Shown here piece by piece: positions 8,028 through 15,825 of a DNA stretch of 64,000 nucleotides (its first letter is position 1; each line of letters starts with the position of its first letter). Under the pieces are notes generated by a model. The model was given only the letters and a program-made list of their open reading frames with translations, did not search any database and was not told the DNA's origin. The stretch comes from Glutamicibacter soli (GTDB lineage Bacteria > Actinomycetota > Actinomycetes > Actinomycetales > Micrococcaceae). The stretch spans positions 186,001 through 250,000 of the forward strand of contig NZ_POAF01000005.1 of the NCBI RefSeq assembly GCF_003309065.1. The letters run 5' to 3'. Position numbers and translations under genes: made by a program.

Positions 8028-10817
8028 CTACTTCTCGGTGCTCTTCGCTGCGGGCTTCTTGGCCGGAGCCTTCTTGGCTGCCGGCTTCTTGGCCGGAGCC
8101 TTCTTGGCAGGCGCCTTCTTCGCCGCGGTGCGCTTCACCGGGCCGCGGGCGCGCTTATCCGCCAGCAGCTCGATGGCCTGATCGCGGGTCAGCTCCTCCA
8201 GAGACGTGCCGCGCGGAACGGTGATGTTGGTGACGCCGTCGGTGATGTACGGGCCGAAGCGGCCGTCCTTCACCACGATGTTCTTCTCGCTGGTCGGGTC
8301 CACGCCGAACTCCGCCAGTGGCGGCACCGCGGCGCGGCGGCCGCGCTGCTTGGGCTGCGCATAGATGGCCAGGGCCTCGTCCAGGGTGATGGTGAAGATC
8401 TGCTCCTCGCTCTCGATGGAGCGCGAGTCGCTGCCCTTCTTCAGGTACGGGCCGAAGCGGCCGTTCTGCACGGTGATCTCTTCGCCCTCGGCGTCGGTGC
8501 CCAGCACGCGCGGCAGGCTCAGCAGCTTCAGCGCGTCCTCCAGCGTCACGGTCTCAACGGACATGGACTTGAACAGGCTGCCGGTGCGCGGCTTGACCTT
8601 GGCCGGCTTCTTCGGGGGCTTGGGCTTGCCGTTCTTGTAGTATTCGACCGGCAGGGCCGCGATTTCCGCTTCGGTCAGCTCCGGGATGACCTCGGTGACG
8701 TAGGCGCCGTAGCGTCCGTCCTTGGCCACGATTTTGCGGCCGGTTTCCGGGTCCACACCCAGTTCCTTCTCCGAGACCTTGGAATTGGCGAATAGCTCCT
8801 CGGCCTTTTCCGCGGTCAGTTCGTCCGGCGCCAGGTCTTCGGGCACGTTGGCGCGCTGCGGCTCGGTGCCTTCCTCGGCGCCCTCGGGCAGGGCGCGTTC
8901 AAGGTACGGTCCGAACTTGCCCACGCGCAGCGTGATGTCGTCGGTGATCTTGATGGAGTTGATGGCTCGGGCATCGATGTCGCCCAGGTTCTCCACCACG
9001 TGCTTCAGGCCCTCGGAGTTGTCCTTGCCGAAGTAGAACAGGTTCAGCCAGTCGGTGCGGGCGCGCTGGCCCTTGGCGATCTCGTCCAGGTCGTCTTCCA
9101 GGCGGGCGGTGAAGTCGTAGTCAACGTACTGGGCGAAGTGCTCTTCGAGCAGGCGGATCACGGAGAACGCGATCCAGCTCGGGACCAGGGCGCCGCCGCG
9201 CTTGGTGACGTAGCCGCGGTCCATGATGGTGGAGATGGTCGGCGCGTAGGTCGACGGGCGGCCGATCTCGCGCTTTTCCAGCTCGGCCACGATCGAGGCC
9301 TCGGTGTAGCGGGCCGGCGGGGTGGTTTCGTGGCCCAGCGCGGTCAGCTCGTCGCCGGCCAGCTGCTGGCCGGTAGCCAGCTGCGGCAGGCGGGCTTCGG
9401 CGTTCTCGGACTCCGCGTTCTCCGAGCGCTCCTGGTCCTTGCCCTCTTCGTAGGCGGACAGGAAGCCGCGGAAGGTGATCACGGTGCCGGAGGCGGAGAA
9501 TTCGGCCACACGGGAGTCGCTGGCGGTGCCGGCGAGCTTGATGGTGGCGGTGAAACCCTTGGCGTCGGCCATCTGGGAGGCGACGGTTCGCTTCCAGATC
9601 AGCTCGTAGAGGGTGTATTCGTCCTTGGACAGCGAGGAGCGCACGTCGGTCGGGCGGCGGAACATGTCGCCGGCCGGGCGGATGGCTTCGTGGGCTTCCT
9701 GGGCGGCGTCGGACTTGGCCTTGTAGACACGCGGTTTGTCCGGCACGGATTCCGCGCCGTAGAGCTCGGTGGCCTGCTTGCGCGCCGCGGTGACTGCCTC
9801 GTTGGACAGGAACACCGAGTCGGTACGCATGTAGGTGATGTAGCCGTTTTCATACAGGCGCTGGGCGATCTGCATGGTCAGCTTGGAGCTCCAGCGCAGC
9901 TTGCGGCTGGCTTCCTGCTGCAGCGTGGAGGTGGTGAACGGGGCCGCCGGACGGCGGGTGTACGGCTTGTCCTCGACCGAGGTGACGGCGAAGTCGGTGT
10001 TGGCCAGGTTCGCCACCAGGGACTCGGCCGAGGCCTGGTCCAGATGCGCCAGCTTGGTGCGGGCGGTCTTGAGCTGGCCGCGGTCGTCGAAGTCGCGGCC
10101 GGAGGCAACGCGGGCGCCGTCCACTGCCGAGAGCTTGGCGGCGAAGGATTCGCCGTTGGAGGTGGCGAAGGTGCCCTTGATGTCCCAGTAGCCGGCGGAG
10201 ATGAACGCCATGCGCTCGCGCTCGCGCTCCACGACCAGACGGGTGGCCACGGACTGCACACGGCCGGCGGACAGGCCGCGGGCGACCTTGCGCCAGAGCA
10301 CCGGGGAGATCTCGTAGCCGTAGAGGCGGTCCAGCACGCGGCGGGTTTCCTGCGCGTCGACCAGGTCGGTGTCCAGCTCGCGCATGTTCTCCAGTGCGCG
10401 GGCGATGCCTTCCTTGGTGATTTCGGTGAACGCCAGTCGGCGTACCGGAACCTTGGGCTTCAGGACCTGCAGCAGGTGCCACGCGATGGCTTCGCCTTCG
10501 CGGTCCGCATCGGTTGCGAGGTAGAGTTCGTCGGCTTCCTTGAGCTTTGCCTTCAGCTCGGAGACGCGCTTCTTCTTGTCCGGGTAGACGACATAATACG
10601 GCTCGAAGTCGTTGTCCAGGTCCACGGCGAACTTGCCGACCGAGGTCTTTTTCAGCTCGGTTGGAAGCTCCGAGGGCTGCGGAAGATCACGGATGTGGCC
10701 CACCGAGGCGTCCACATCGAAGCCCTCACCCAAATACTTGGCGATCGACTTCACCTTGGCAGGAGACTCGACGATGACGAGTTTCTTACCGGTCTTTTCC
10801 TTGGCCTTGGCGGGCAC
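8028..10817 (-). CDS. topA: DNA topoisomerase I (type IA)
   Basis: Relaxes negative supercoils. 929 aa. The N-terminal Toprim domain starts KKLVIVESPAKVKSI and contains ATDADREGEAIAWHLL (acidic DxDxE metal cluster). The active-site tyrosine is in YITYMRTDS near residue 330. Instead of zinc fingers, the C-terminal third holds repeated TopoI domains with GRYGAYV, RFGPYLKKG and RFGPYITDG, then a Lys/Ala/Pro tail. This matches mycobacterial and Streptomyces TopA, where the basic tail promotes processivity. It is preceded by a hairpin in its leader. Confidence 0.97.
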   Translation of the reverse strand: MPAKAKEKTGKKLVIVESPAKVKSIAKYLGEGFDVDASVGHIRDLPQPSELPTELKKTSVGKFAVDLDNDFEPYYVVYPDKKKRVSELKAKLKEADELYLATDADREGEAIAWHLLQVLKPKVPVRRLAFTEITKEGIARALENMRELDTDLVDAQETRRVLDRLYGYEISPVLWRKVARGLSAGRVQSVATRLVVERERERMAFISAGYWDIKGTFATSNGESFAAKLSAVDGARVASGRDFDDRGQLKTARTKLAHLDQASAESLVANLANTDFAVTSVEDKPYTRRPAAPFTTSTLQQEASRKLRWSSKLTMQIAQRLYENGYITYMRTDSVFLSNEAVTAARKQATELYGAESVPDKPRVYKAKSDAAQEAHEAIRPAGDMFRRPTDVRSSLSKDEYTLYELIWKRTVASQMADAKGFTATIKLAGTASDSRVAEFSASGTVITFRGFLSAYEEGKDQERSENAESENAEARLPQLATGQQLAGDELTALGHETTPPARYTEASIVAELEKREIGRPSTYAPTISTIMDRGYVTKRGGALVPSWIAFSVIRLLEEHFAQYVDYDFTARLEDDLDEIAKGQRARTDWLNLFYFGKDNSEGLKHVVENLGDIDARAINSIKITDDITLRVGKFGPYLERALPEGAEEGTEPQRANVPEDLAPDELTAEKAEELFANSKVSEKELGVDPETGRKIVAKDGRYGAYVTEVIPELTEAEIAALPVEYYKNGKPKPPKKPAKVKPRTGSLFKSMSVETVTLEDALKLLSLPRVLGTDAEGEEITVQNGRFGPYLKKGSDSRSIESEEQIFTITLDEALAIYAQPKQRGRRAAVPPLAEFGVDPTSEKNIVVKDGRFGPYITDGVTNITVPRGTSLEELTRDQAIELLADKRARGPVKRTAAKKAPAKKAPAKKPAAKKAPAKKPAAKSTEK
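8031..8135 (-). repeat. lysine-rich tandem repeat tail of TopA
   Basis: The last about 35 codons of topA consist of imperfect repeats of AAKKAPAKKP, visible in DNA as reiterated ttcttggc(c/a)gg. It is a low-complexity basic DNA-binding tail within the gene, not an intergenic repeat. Confidence 0.85.
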
Positions 10818-10835
10818 GGCTCTCCTTCAGACAAC

Positions 10836-10876
10836 GCGGCATGCCGGAGCCCCTTGCGGGGTGCCCCTCATGCCGC
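10836..10876 (-). terminator. hairpin between regulator gene and topA
   Basis: Outer arms GCGGCATG (10836-10843) and CATGCCGC (10869-10876) are perfect complements, with a second inner CCCC/GGGG stem. There is no T tract. It lies after the HTH gene (stop at 10970) and before topA (start 10817), so it may end the upstream operon or structure the topA leader, which could matter for supercoiling-responsive expression. Confidence 0.5.
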
Positions 10877-10969
10877 CAGCGCAGCTTTGACTCATTGAGC
10901 CTGCAGTGCCAGGCCCAATTCCCGATGATATTACACCGAAAATCAAAAGATCCTGCGCCAGACATATTT

Positions 10970-11647
10970 CTAGGACTTAGCCTCCCCGACGCTCGGGTAC
11001 TCGGGAAGCAACGAGATTAAGTAGAACATACGCTGTGAGTCGATGCTGCGTTCCTCGGCTGTGGCCATGGCTTCATACTCGTAGACCAGGTCCAGCAGGC
11101 GGCGGTTGAATTGAAGCTGTTTTTCCTCGGAAAGGAAGACCAATCCGCTTGTCAGCATGGGCGGCCTGTCCGGAGACGGGGCGATGCCCGCCTTCGCTTC
11201 CGCCTCGCGGCGCTGCACCTCGTCATTCAAGCGCGTCCTGAATGCGTTCAACTGCACATTCAGGTAGGCGGTCTTGGCGTTGGCCGAGTCGATCTGGGTG
11301 TTCAGTTCCAGGCGCTCGCCCGCGGCGCGCCAGCGGCGCTCCCGGGCGTCGCCCTCGCTGGCGGCACGGATGACGTAGCCGTATTTCTCCAGCGCGCGCA
11401 GGTGGTAGCTCATGGCGCTGGGTGTCAGATCGCACAGCGACGCCAGCTCCGTGGCGGTGCGCGTGGTCTGTGAAGCGAAAAGTTCGTCAAGCACGATCAG
11501 ACGTGCATCGTGAGCCAGGGCCCGGATCGCCTGCGGATCGGTTATGGAGACGACGTGCGGCACGGTGCCGTTGCCGTCCTGCGTCGCCAAAGCGTGCTCC
11601 TGGTGTGTGTTCCCTGTCATACCGAAAAACTTTAGCGCTTGTTTCAC
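10970..11647 (-). CDS. winged helix-turn-helix (ArsR-like) regulator
   Basis: 225 aa. The DNA-binding domain spans about residues 35-105: IRALAHDARLIVLDELF, then TATELASLCDLTPSAMSYHLRALEKYGYV as HTH, with a wing around DARERRWRAAG. The C-terminal half is charged and helical (about 115-225) and may dimerise. The frame begins with GTG at 11647 overlapping the methyltransferase stop by 4 bp (GTGA); an ATG nine codons later is an alternative. Coupling to the methyltransferase gene suggests joint function or co-regulation, but the target is unknown. Confidence 0.8.
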   Translation of the reverse strand: MKQALKFFGMTGNTHQEHALATQDGNGTVPHVVSITDPQAIRALAHDARLIVLDELFASQTTRTATELASLCDLTPSAMSYHLRALEKYGYVIRAASEGDARERRWRAAGERLELNTQIDSANAKTAYLNVQLNAFRTRLNDEVQRREAEAKAGIAPSPDRPPMLTSGLVFLSEEKQLQFNRRLLDLVYEYEAMATAEERSIDSQRMFYLISLLPEYPSVGEAKS

Positions 11648-13233
11648 ATTTTTCGAAGCAAGCCATGTCGCAATAGTCGTGACACCGCTTCATAAAGCCG
11701 TTCGGTGAAGTCTTCCTCCCCTTCCCCGATCAACGAATCAAGGGCATTGACCAGCTGCGCGACCGACAAATCGCCGTCGCAGGCCGAGGCGAAACCCGCC
11801 TGCGCAGTGTCCAGCAGCTCGGTGCGGCGCAGCCCCGCACCCTGGCGCAGCAGGATCACTCCGGGATGCTCGGCCCCCGGACGCTGGTGGCGTTCTTCGG
11901 TGACGTCATCGGCCACGAGCAGGTGCCAGTCGCGGAAAGCCTCGCCGGCCGCGGCCAGTTCGTCGGCCATCGCGATGTCGCGCTGCAACGTCCCGGCCAC
12001 CGGCTGCTCGATGGGATGGGTGATCTGCTCGAAGCGGCGGAGGGTTGCCGCGCCGGTAGCGGCCTTGCGGAAATACACCAGCCCGAAGCCGATGGCCCCG
12101 ACCCCGCGTGATTCGAAATCATCCAGGTAGGCGTTGTAGGCGGCGGCGTACGAGGAGCTGTCCTCGGTCTGCGAGGCGTCGCGCAGCCAGGTTTCGGCGT
12201 AGACGCTCGGGGTGGTCTGCTCGCGCTCGATGACCCACACGTCAAGGTCCTCGGGGAACCAGCTCTTGACCCGGCGGTCCCATGGCTCATTCGAATCGTC
12301 ATCCAGACGATGAATCTCCCAGTTCGAGAGCATCTGCATCGATGCGCCCGGGTTCAGGTAGTCCCCCGCCTGGGCGATCAGCGTGCTGACCAGACGGTCC
12401 CCTGACATGCCGCCGTCACGGTAGGTGAAGCGGTCCTTTTCACGCTCGGTGGCGCGGCGCGGGGTGATCACGAACGGCGGGTTGGAGGCGATCAAGTCGA
12501 ACTTCTGACCGGCGACCGGCTCGAAGAGGCTTCCGCGCAGCAGGCTGACACGGTCCTGGAGATTGCGCGGATCCAGCTTCAGCACCTTGTGGTTCAGCAG
12601 CAGGTTGAACCGGGTGAATGCCAGCGCCCTGGCAGACAGATCGGTGGCGGTGACGTGGTTGGCGTGGCCCAGCAGGTGGAAGAGCTGGATGCCGCAGCCG
12701 GTCCCCAGATCCAGCGCGCGGTCGACCTTTTCGCGCAGGGTGATCTGGGCCAGGGTCAGCGAGGCCTGCCCGATGCCCAGCACGTGATCGGTGCGCAGCA
12801 CCCCGGGGCGCTGGTGCGCACCGAGGTCATGGGCAACCCACAACTCGCCGTCGGCGTCCGAGGAATGCAAGGTCAGCGCAACGGTGGCCCGGTACCCCGA
12901 GGCCCACGGCTCGATCAGGCCGAGCTTCAGCAGCCCGTCGACCTTCAGGCTCGGGAACGCCTTGTTCAGCGCCGCGGCCTCCTCGGTCCGGCCCAGCTGG
13001 AAGATCCGGAAGGCGCACGCCAGTTCCGTGTCGGCGGCGTCGCGCTCGATCACGCGCAGGGCCGGCAGGATCTGGTCGCGGGCCAGCGCTGCGGAGGCTT
13101 CTTCGCCCAGCATCTGCGAAACCTCGTCGTAGCTGAACCCGATAGCGGTCAGGTCTTCGGCGAGTCGTTCGAGCAGCTGCAGATCTGAACTCTGCGGGGC
13201 GTCTTCAAGGGCTGAAAATTCGGCGGCATTCAC
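11644..13233 (-). CDS. class I SAM-dependent methyltransferase with DUF7059-like N-terminus
   Basis: 529 aa. An N-terminal helical region (1-130) is followed by a Rossmann methyltransferase: motif I DLGTGCGIQLFHLLG near 196 and catalytic-type NPPF (IASNPPFVITPRR) near 255. NPPF/NPPY enzymes methylate amide or amino nitrogen in RNA or protein (HemK/PrmC, RsmC, TrmN6 relatives). The C-terminal 150 residues form an extra domain. This architecture is a conserved actinobacterial family of unknown substrate. The gene overlaps the downstream HTH gene by 4 bp. Confidence 0.8.
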   Translation of the reverse strand: MNAAEFSALEDAPQSSDLQLLERLAEDLTAIGFSYDEVSQMLGEEASAALARDQILPALRVIERDAADTELACAFRIFQLGRTEEAAALNKAFPSLKVDGLLKLGLIEPWASGYRATVALTLHSSDADGELWVAHDLGAHQRPGVLRTDHVLGIGQASLTLAQITLREKVDRALDLGTGCGIQLFHLLGHANHVTATDLSARALAFTRFNLLLNHKVLKLDPRNLQDRVSLLRGSLFEPVAGQKFDLIASNPPFVITPRRATEREKDRFTYRDGGMSGDRLVSTLIAQAGDYLNPGASMQMLSNWEIHRLDDDSNEPWDRRVKSWFPEDLDVWVIEREQTTPSVYAETWLRDASQTEDSSSYAAAYNAYLDDFESRGVGAIGFGLVYFRKAATGAATLRRFEQITHPIEQPVAGTLQRDIAMADELAAAGEAFRDWHLLVADDVTEERHQRPGAEHPGVILLRQGAGLRRTELLDTAQAGFASACDGDLSVAQLVNALDSLIGEGEEDFTERLYEAVSRLLRHGLLRKM

Positions 13234-13307
13234 GCCAACCAGTCTACCGAGTGCACACAGAGGATCCGATGAGCATTTCCCCGCCCGGCTTGCCTAAAAT
13301 ATAGGTC

Positions 13308-13895
13308 ATGACCAACGTCACCATTACCTACCTGCAATTGCTCGCCCCCGAGGAAATCAAGCCTTCCTCACGTCCCGCGCCCCAAGATGTGCGCATCGAG
13401 CTGGTGCAGGACATCTCGCCCGAGTATTCAAAGTTTCTCTACCGCAGCGTGGGCAGCGACCTGAACTGGGCCGACCGGCTGAATTCGACCCGCGAAGAAT
13501 GGGACGCCGTCCTGCGCCAGGACGGTTCGGAAACCTGGGTGCTGTACCGCCGCGGCGCGCCGCAAGGCTACGTGGAGCTGGTAACCGAAGTGGTCGACGG
13601 ACGCAGCGAAGTCGAGGTCTTCTATTTCGGGCTCTTCCCGCAGGCCATTGGACAGGGCTTGGGCGGCCTGCTGCTGACCGAGGTGCTGCGTCAGGCTTGG
13701 GCCTTGGATTCGCGCACCCCCGGGCTGCCTCCGGTCAGCCGCGTCTGGCTGCACACCTGCTCGCTGGACGGTCCGGCCGCGCTGCCGAACTACGAGGCCC
13801 GCGGCTTGAAGGTCTACAAGCAAGAAACCGAGGAAACCGACGTCAAGGACGCCTCGATCGGACTGTGGCCGGAAACCAGCGTCCACGCGGGCTAG
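13308..13895 (+). CDS. GNAT-family N-acetyltransferase
   Basis: 195 aa. The acetyl-CoA binding core is recognisable: strand 4 with EVEVFYFGLFPQAIGQGLGG giving the Q/RxxGxG/A pyrophosphate loop (near 115), followed by helix GLLLTEVLRQAW. The preceding YVELV and RVWLHTC strands fit the fold. The acceptor is unknown. It is divergent from the methyltransferase (75 bp apart) and ends at a strong bidirectional terminator shared with trhO. Confidence 0.85.
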   Translation: MTNVTITYLQLLAPEEIKPSSRPAPQDVRIELVQDISPEYSKFLYRSVGSDLNWADRLNSTREEWDAVLRQDGSETWVLYRRGAPQGYVELVTEVVDGRSEVEVFYFGLFPQAIGQGLGGLLLTEVLRQAWALDSRTPGLPPVSRVWLHTCSLDGPAALPNYEARGLKVYKQETEETDVKDASIGLWPETSVHAG

Positions 13896-13933
13896 CTTCA
13901 AAGAAGCCTGTCCCCTTCCGGGCACGAAAAAAG

Positions 13934-13969
13934 GGCGGCAGGCCACCGGTTTTCCGGTGGCCTGCCGCC
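13934..13969. terminator. bidirectional rho-independent terminator
   Basis: Perfect 16-bp stem (13934-13949 with 13954-13969) around a TTTT loop. On the minus strand it is followed by a run of six T (AAAAAA at 13927-13932 on plus), so it is a good terminator for trhO and also serves the converging GNAT gene. Confidence 0.9.
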
Positions 13970-13986
13970 ATTTAATACGATGGGTC

Positions 13987-14886
13987 CTAGACGGCTGCCA
14001 TGCTGCAGTCCGGGCAGGTGCGCAGCTTCTCGTCCTGGGCGCAGTCCTCGCAGAACAAGCGCAGGTTCCGGCAGGAAGGATTCGAGCAATTCTCGAACTT
14101 ATTCGTCGGACCCTGGCAGCCCACGCATTCGCCGATGGTCACCGCATCCTCGGTGAACTCGGTGTGCATGCGCTTGTCGAAGACATACAGCGAACCTTCC
14201 CAGAGACCTGCGTCGCCGTACTTCTCGCCGTAGCGGACGATGCCGCCCTGCATCTGGTAGACCTCTTGGAAGCCGCGCTTGACCATGAGTGCGGAGAGCA
14301 CCTCGCAGCGGATGCCGCCGGTGCAGTAGGTGACCACCGGCTGGTCCTTCAGGTGGTCGTACTTGCCCGAATCCAGTTCCGCGACGAAGTCCCGGGTGGT
14401 GTCCACGTCGGGGACGATGGCGTCCTTGAACTTGCCGATCTGGGCTTCGAAGGCGTTGCGGCCGTCGAAGAAGTGCACCTTGGAACCCGACTGCTCCTTG
14501 GCCTCCACCAATTCGTGCAGCTCCTCGGGACGCAGGTGCGTTCCGCCGCCCACGACCCCGTTCTCGTCGACCTCGAGTTCGCCCGGGGCTCCGAAGGTGA
14601 CGATCTCGTCGCGGACCTTCACCGAGATGCGCGGGAAGTCCGCCGCGGAGCCCTCGGACCACTTGATGTCCATCTTCTTGAAGGCAGGCAATTCACGGGT
14701 CGCTTTCACGTACTTCTTGACGGCTGAAAGTTCGCCGCCGACGGTTCCGTTAATACCGTCCTTGGAGATGATGATGCGTCCGCGCAGTCCCCAGCGTTCC
14801 AGCAGCGAGCGCTGCCACAGGCGGACAGCCTCCGGATCGGGGAGCGGAGTAAATGCGTAATACAAGACAATGCGTTCAATGGCCAC
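13987..14886 (-). CDS. trhO: tRNA uridine(34) 5-oxyacetic-type hydroxylase / rhodanese-domain protein
   Basis: 299 aa, YceA/TrhO family: an N-terminal acylphosphatase-like half then a rhodanese domain with the catalytic cysteine in [12 protein letters not shown] near 190. TrhO hydroxylates U34 of tRNA to 5-hydroxyuridine using prephenate-independent O2 chemistry. The C-terminus adds a cysteine cluster ([25 protein letters not shown], about 245-295), a likely zinc ribbon seen in Gram-positive and actinobacterial members. Start is GTG at 14886. A single gene ending in a strong terminator. Confidence 0.9.
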   Translation of the reverse strand: MAIERIVLYYAFTPLPDPEAVRLWQRSLLERWGLRGRIIISKDGINGTVGGELSAVKKYVKATRELPAFKKMDIKWSEGSAADFPRISVKVRDEIVTFGAPGELEVDENGVVGGGTHLRPEELHELVEAKEQSGSKVHFFDGRNAFEAQIGKFKDAIVPDVDTTRDFVAELDSGKYDHLKDQPVVTYCTGGIRCEVLSALMVKRGFQEVYQMQGGIVRYGEKYGDAGLWEGSLYVFDKRMHTEFTEDAVTIGECVGCQGPTNKFENCSNPSCRNLRLFCEDCAQDEKLRTCPDCSMAAV

Positions 14887-15049
14887 ACCCCAAGTTTAGT
14901 GGTTGAACGGCATGAAACGCCGGGTGAACGAGCAAAATCACATTCTCCGGCGCGCTATTCCGGGGGCCGGGAGGATTCTTTCGTTTCAACTAGGCAACGA
15001 TTGGCGCAATGTCAGCTAATTCCTAGGAAAGACAAGGTAGGGTCAAGAC

Positions 15050-15706
15050 ATGGCATCAAACGCAAGCGATGAACTGATTGGCACCTGGGTCGCCGGCTGG
15101 GCGGGAGCCCGCGGTTACGAGACCCGTAATGAGGGACGCGTCCATGCAGCGTTGCGTCACGACACCACCGAAGACTGGGAATACGTGATCTACGGCCCTT
15201 CGAAGGAAGAGCTCGCCGCTGTCGCCGAAACCCTGAAGAAGCACCCGAACCGCCGTTTGACCGCATTCGACGATTCCGTCGAGCAGCTGCTGGCCACCGC
15301 GTCCGAGGTTGGCCTGCAGGTCGCCGCCGACGATGAAGTATTGATGGTCACGGAGCTGGCAGTGCACGACGTCGAGGTCCCGCTGCCTGCCGAAGGCTTC
15401 ATATTCCAGATCGAGCGCGACGGCACCCATGCATACGTCTCCCTGCACCCCGAGGACAACCAGGAAATCGTCGCCGCGTCCGGCCACGTTTCCGCAGTCG
15501 AAGGCTACGCCATTTTCGACCGCATCATCACCGGACCGGACTTCCGACGCAAGGGTCTTGGCACCCTGGTGATGCGTGCACTGGCCTCGCTGGCCCAGGA
15601 GCACGACGTGGACGAGGGCCTGCTGATCGCTTCGGTGGACGGCCAGAAGCTCTACGCCTCCCTGGGATGGACTTCCCTGGGCAAGGTCGTCAACTTCAAA
15701 GCCTAA
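15050..15706 (+). CDS. GNAT-family N-acetyltransferase
   Basis: 218 aa. The C-terminal half is a GNAT domain: EIVAASGHVSAVEG, then FDRIITGPDFRRKGLGTLVM with the RRKGLG acetyl-CoA loop near 170, and a final ASLGW strand. The N-terminal about 90 residues resemble no domain I recognise. The start ATG is preceded by AGGTAGGG. It is transcribed alone and followed by a terminator hairpin. Substrate unknown. Confidence 0.85.
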   Translation: MASNASDELIGTWVAGWAGARGYETRNEGRVHAALRHDTTEDWEYVIYGPSKEELAAVAETLKKHPNRRLTAFDDSVEQLLATASEVGLQVAADDEVLMVTELAVHDVEVPLPAEGFIFQIERDGTHAYVSLHPEDNQEIVAASGHVSAVEGYAIFDRIITGPDFRRKGLGTLVMRALASLAQEHDVDEGLLIASVDGQKLYASLGWTSLGKVVNFKA

Positions 15707-15724
15707 AGTACAATTCTTTGCTCT

Positions 15725-15767
15725 CGCCGTTGCAGCCGTTCCCGGCTGCGACGGCGCTAGTCTTTTA
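15725..15767 (+). terminator. rho-independent terminator after GNAT gene
   Basis: CGCCGTTGCAGCCG (15725-15738) pairs with CGGCTGCGACGGCG (15743-15756) around TTCC with one T-G type mismatch, followed by CTAGTCTTTT. Good stem plus U-rich tail. Confidence 0.85.
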
Positions 15768-15825
15768 ACACCGCGGACTCCACCGCGGCGCATCCCACCG
15801 TTCCGGCGTCGAAAGGCTGTGTTTC

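Noticed and set aside
8031-8135. Short repeats as a CRISPR array
   Set aside because: They are in-frame AAKKAP codon repeats in the TopA tail with no spacers; no CRISPR-like array or cas gene was seen in the window.
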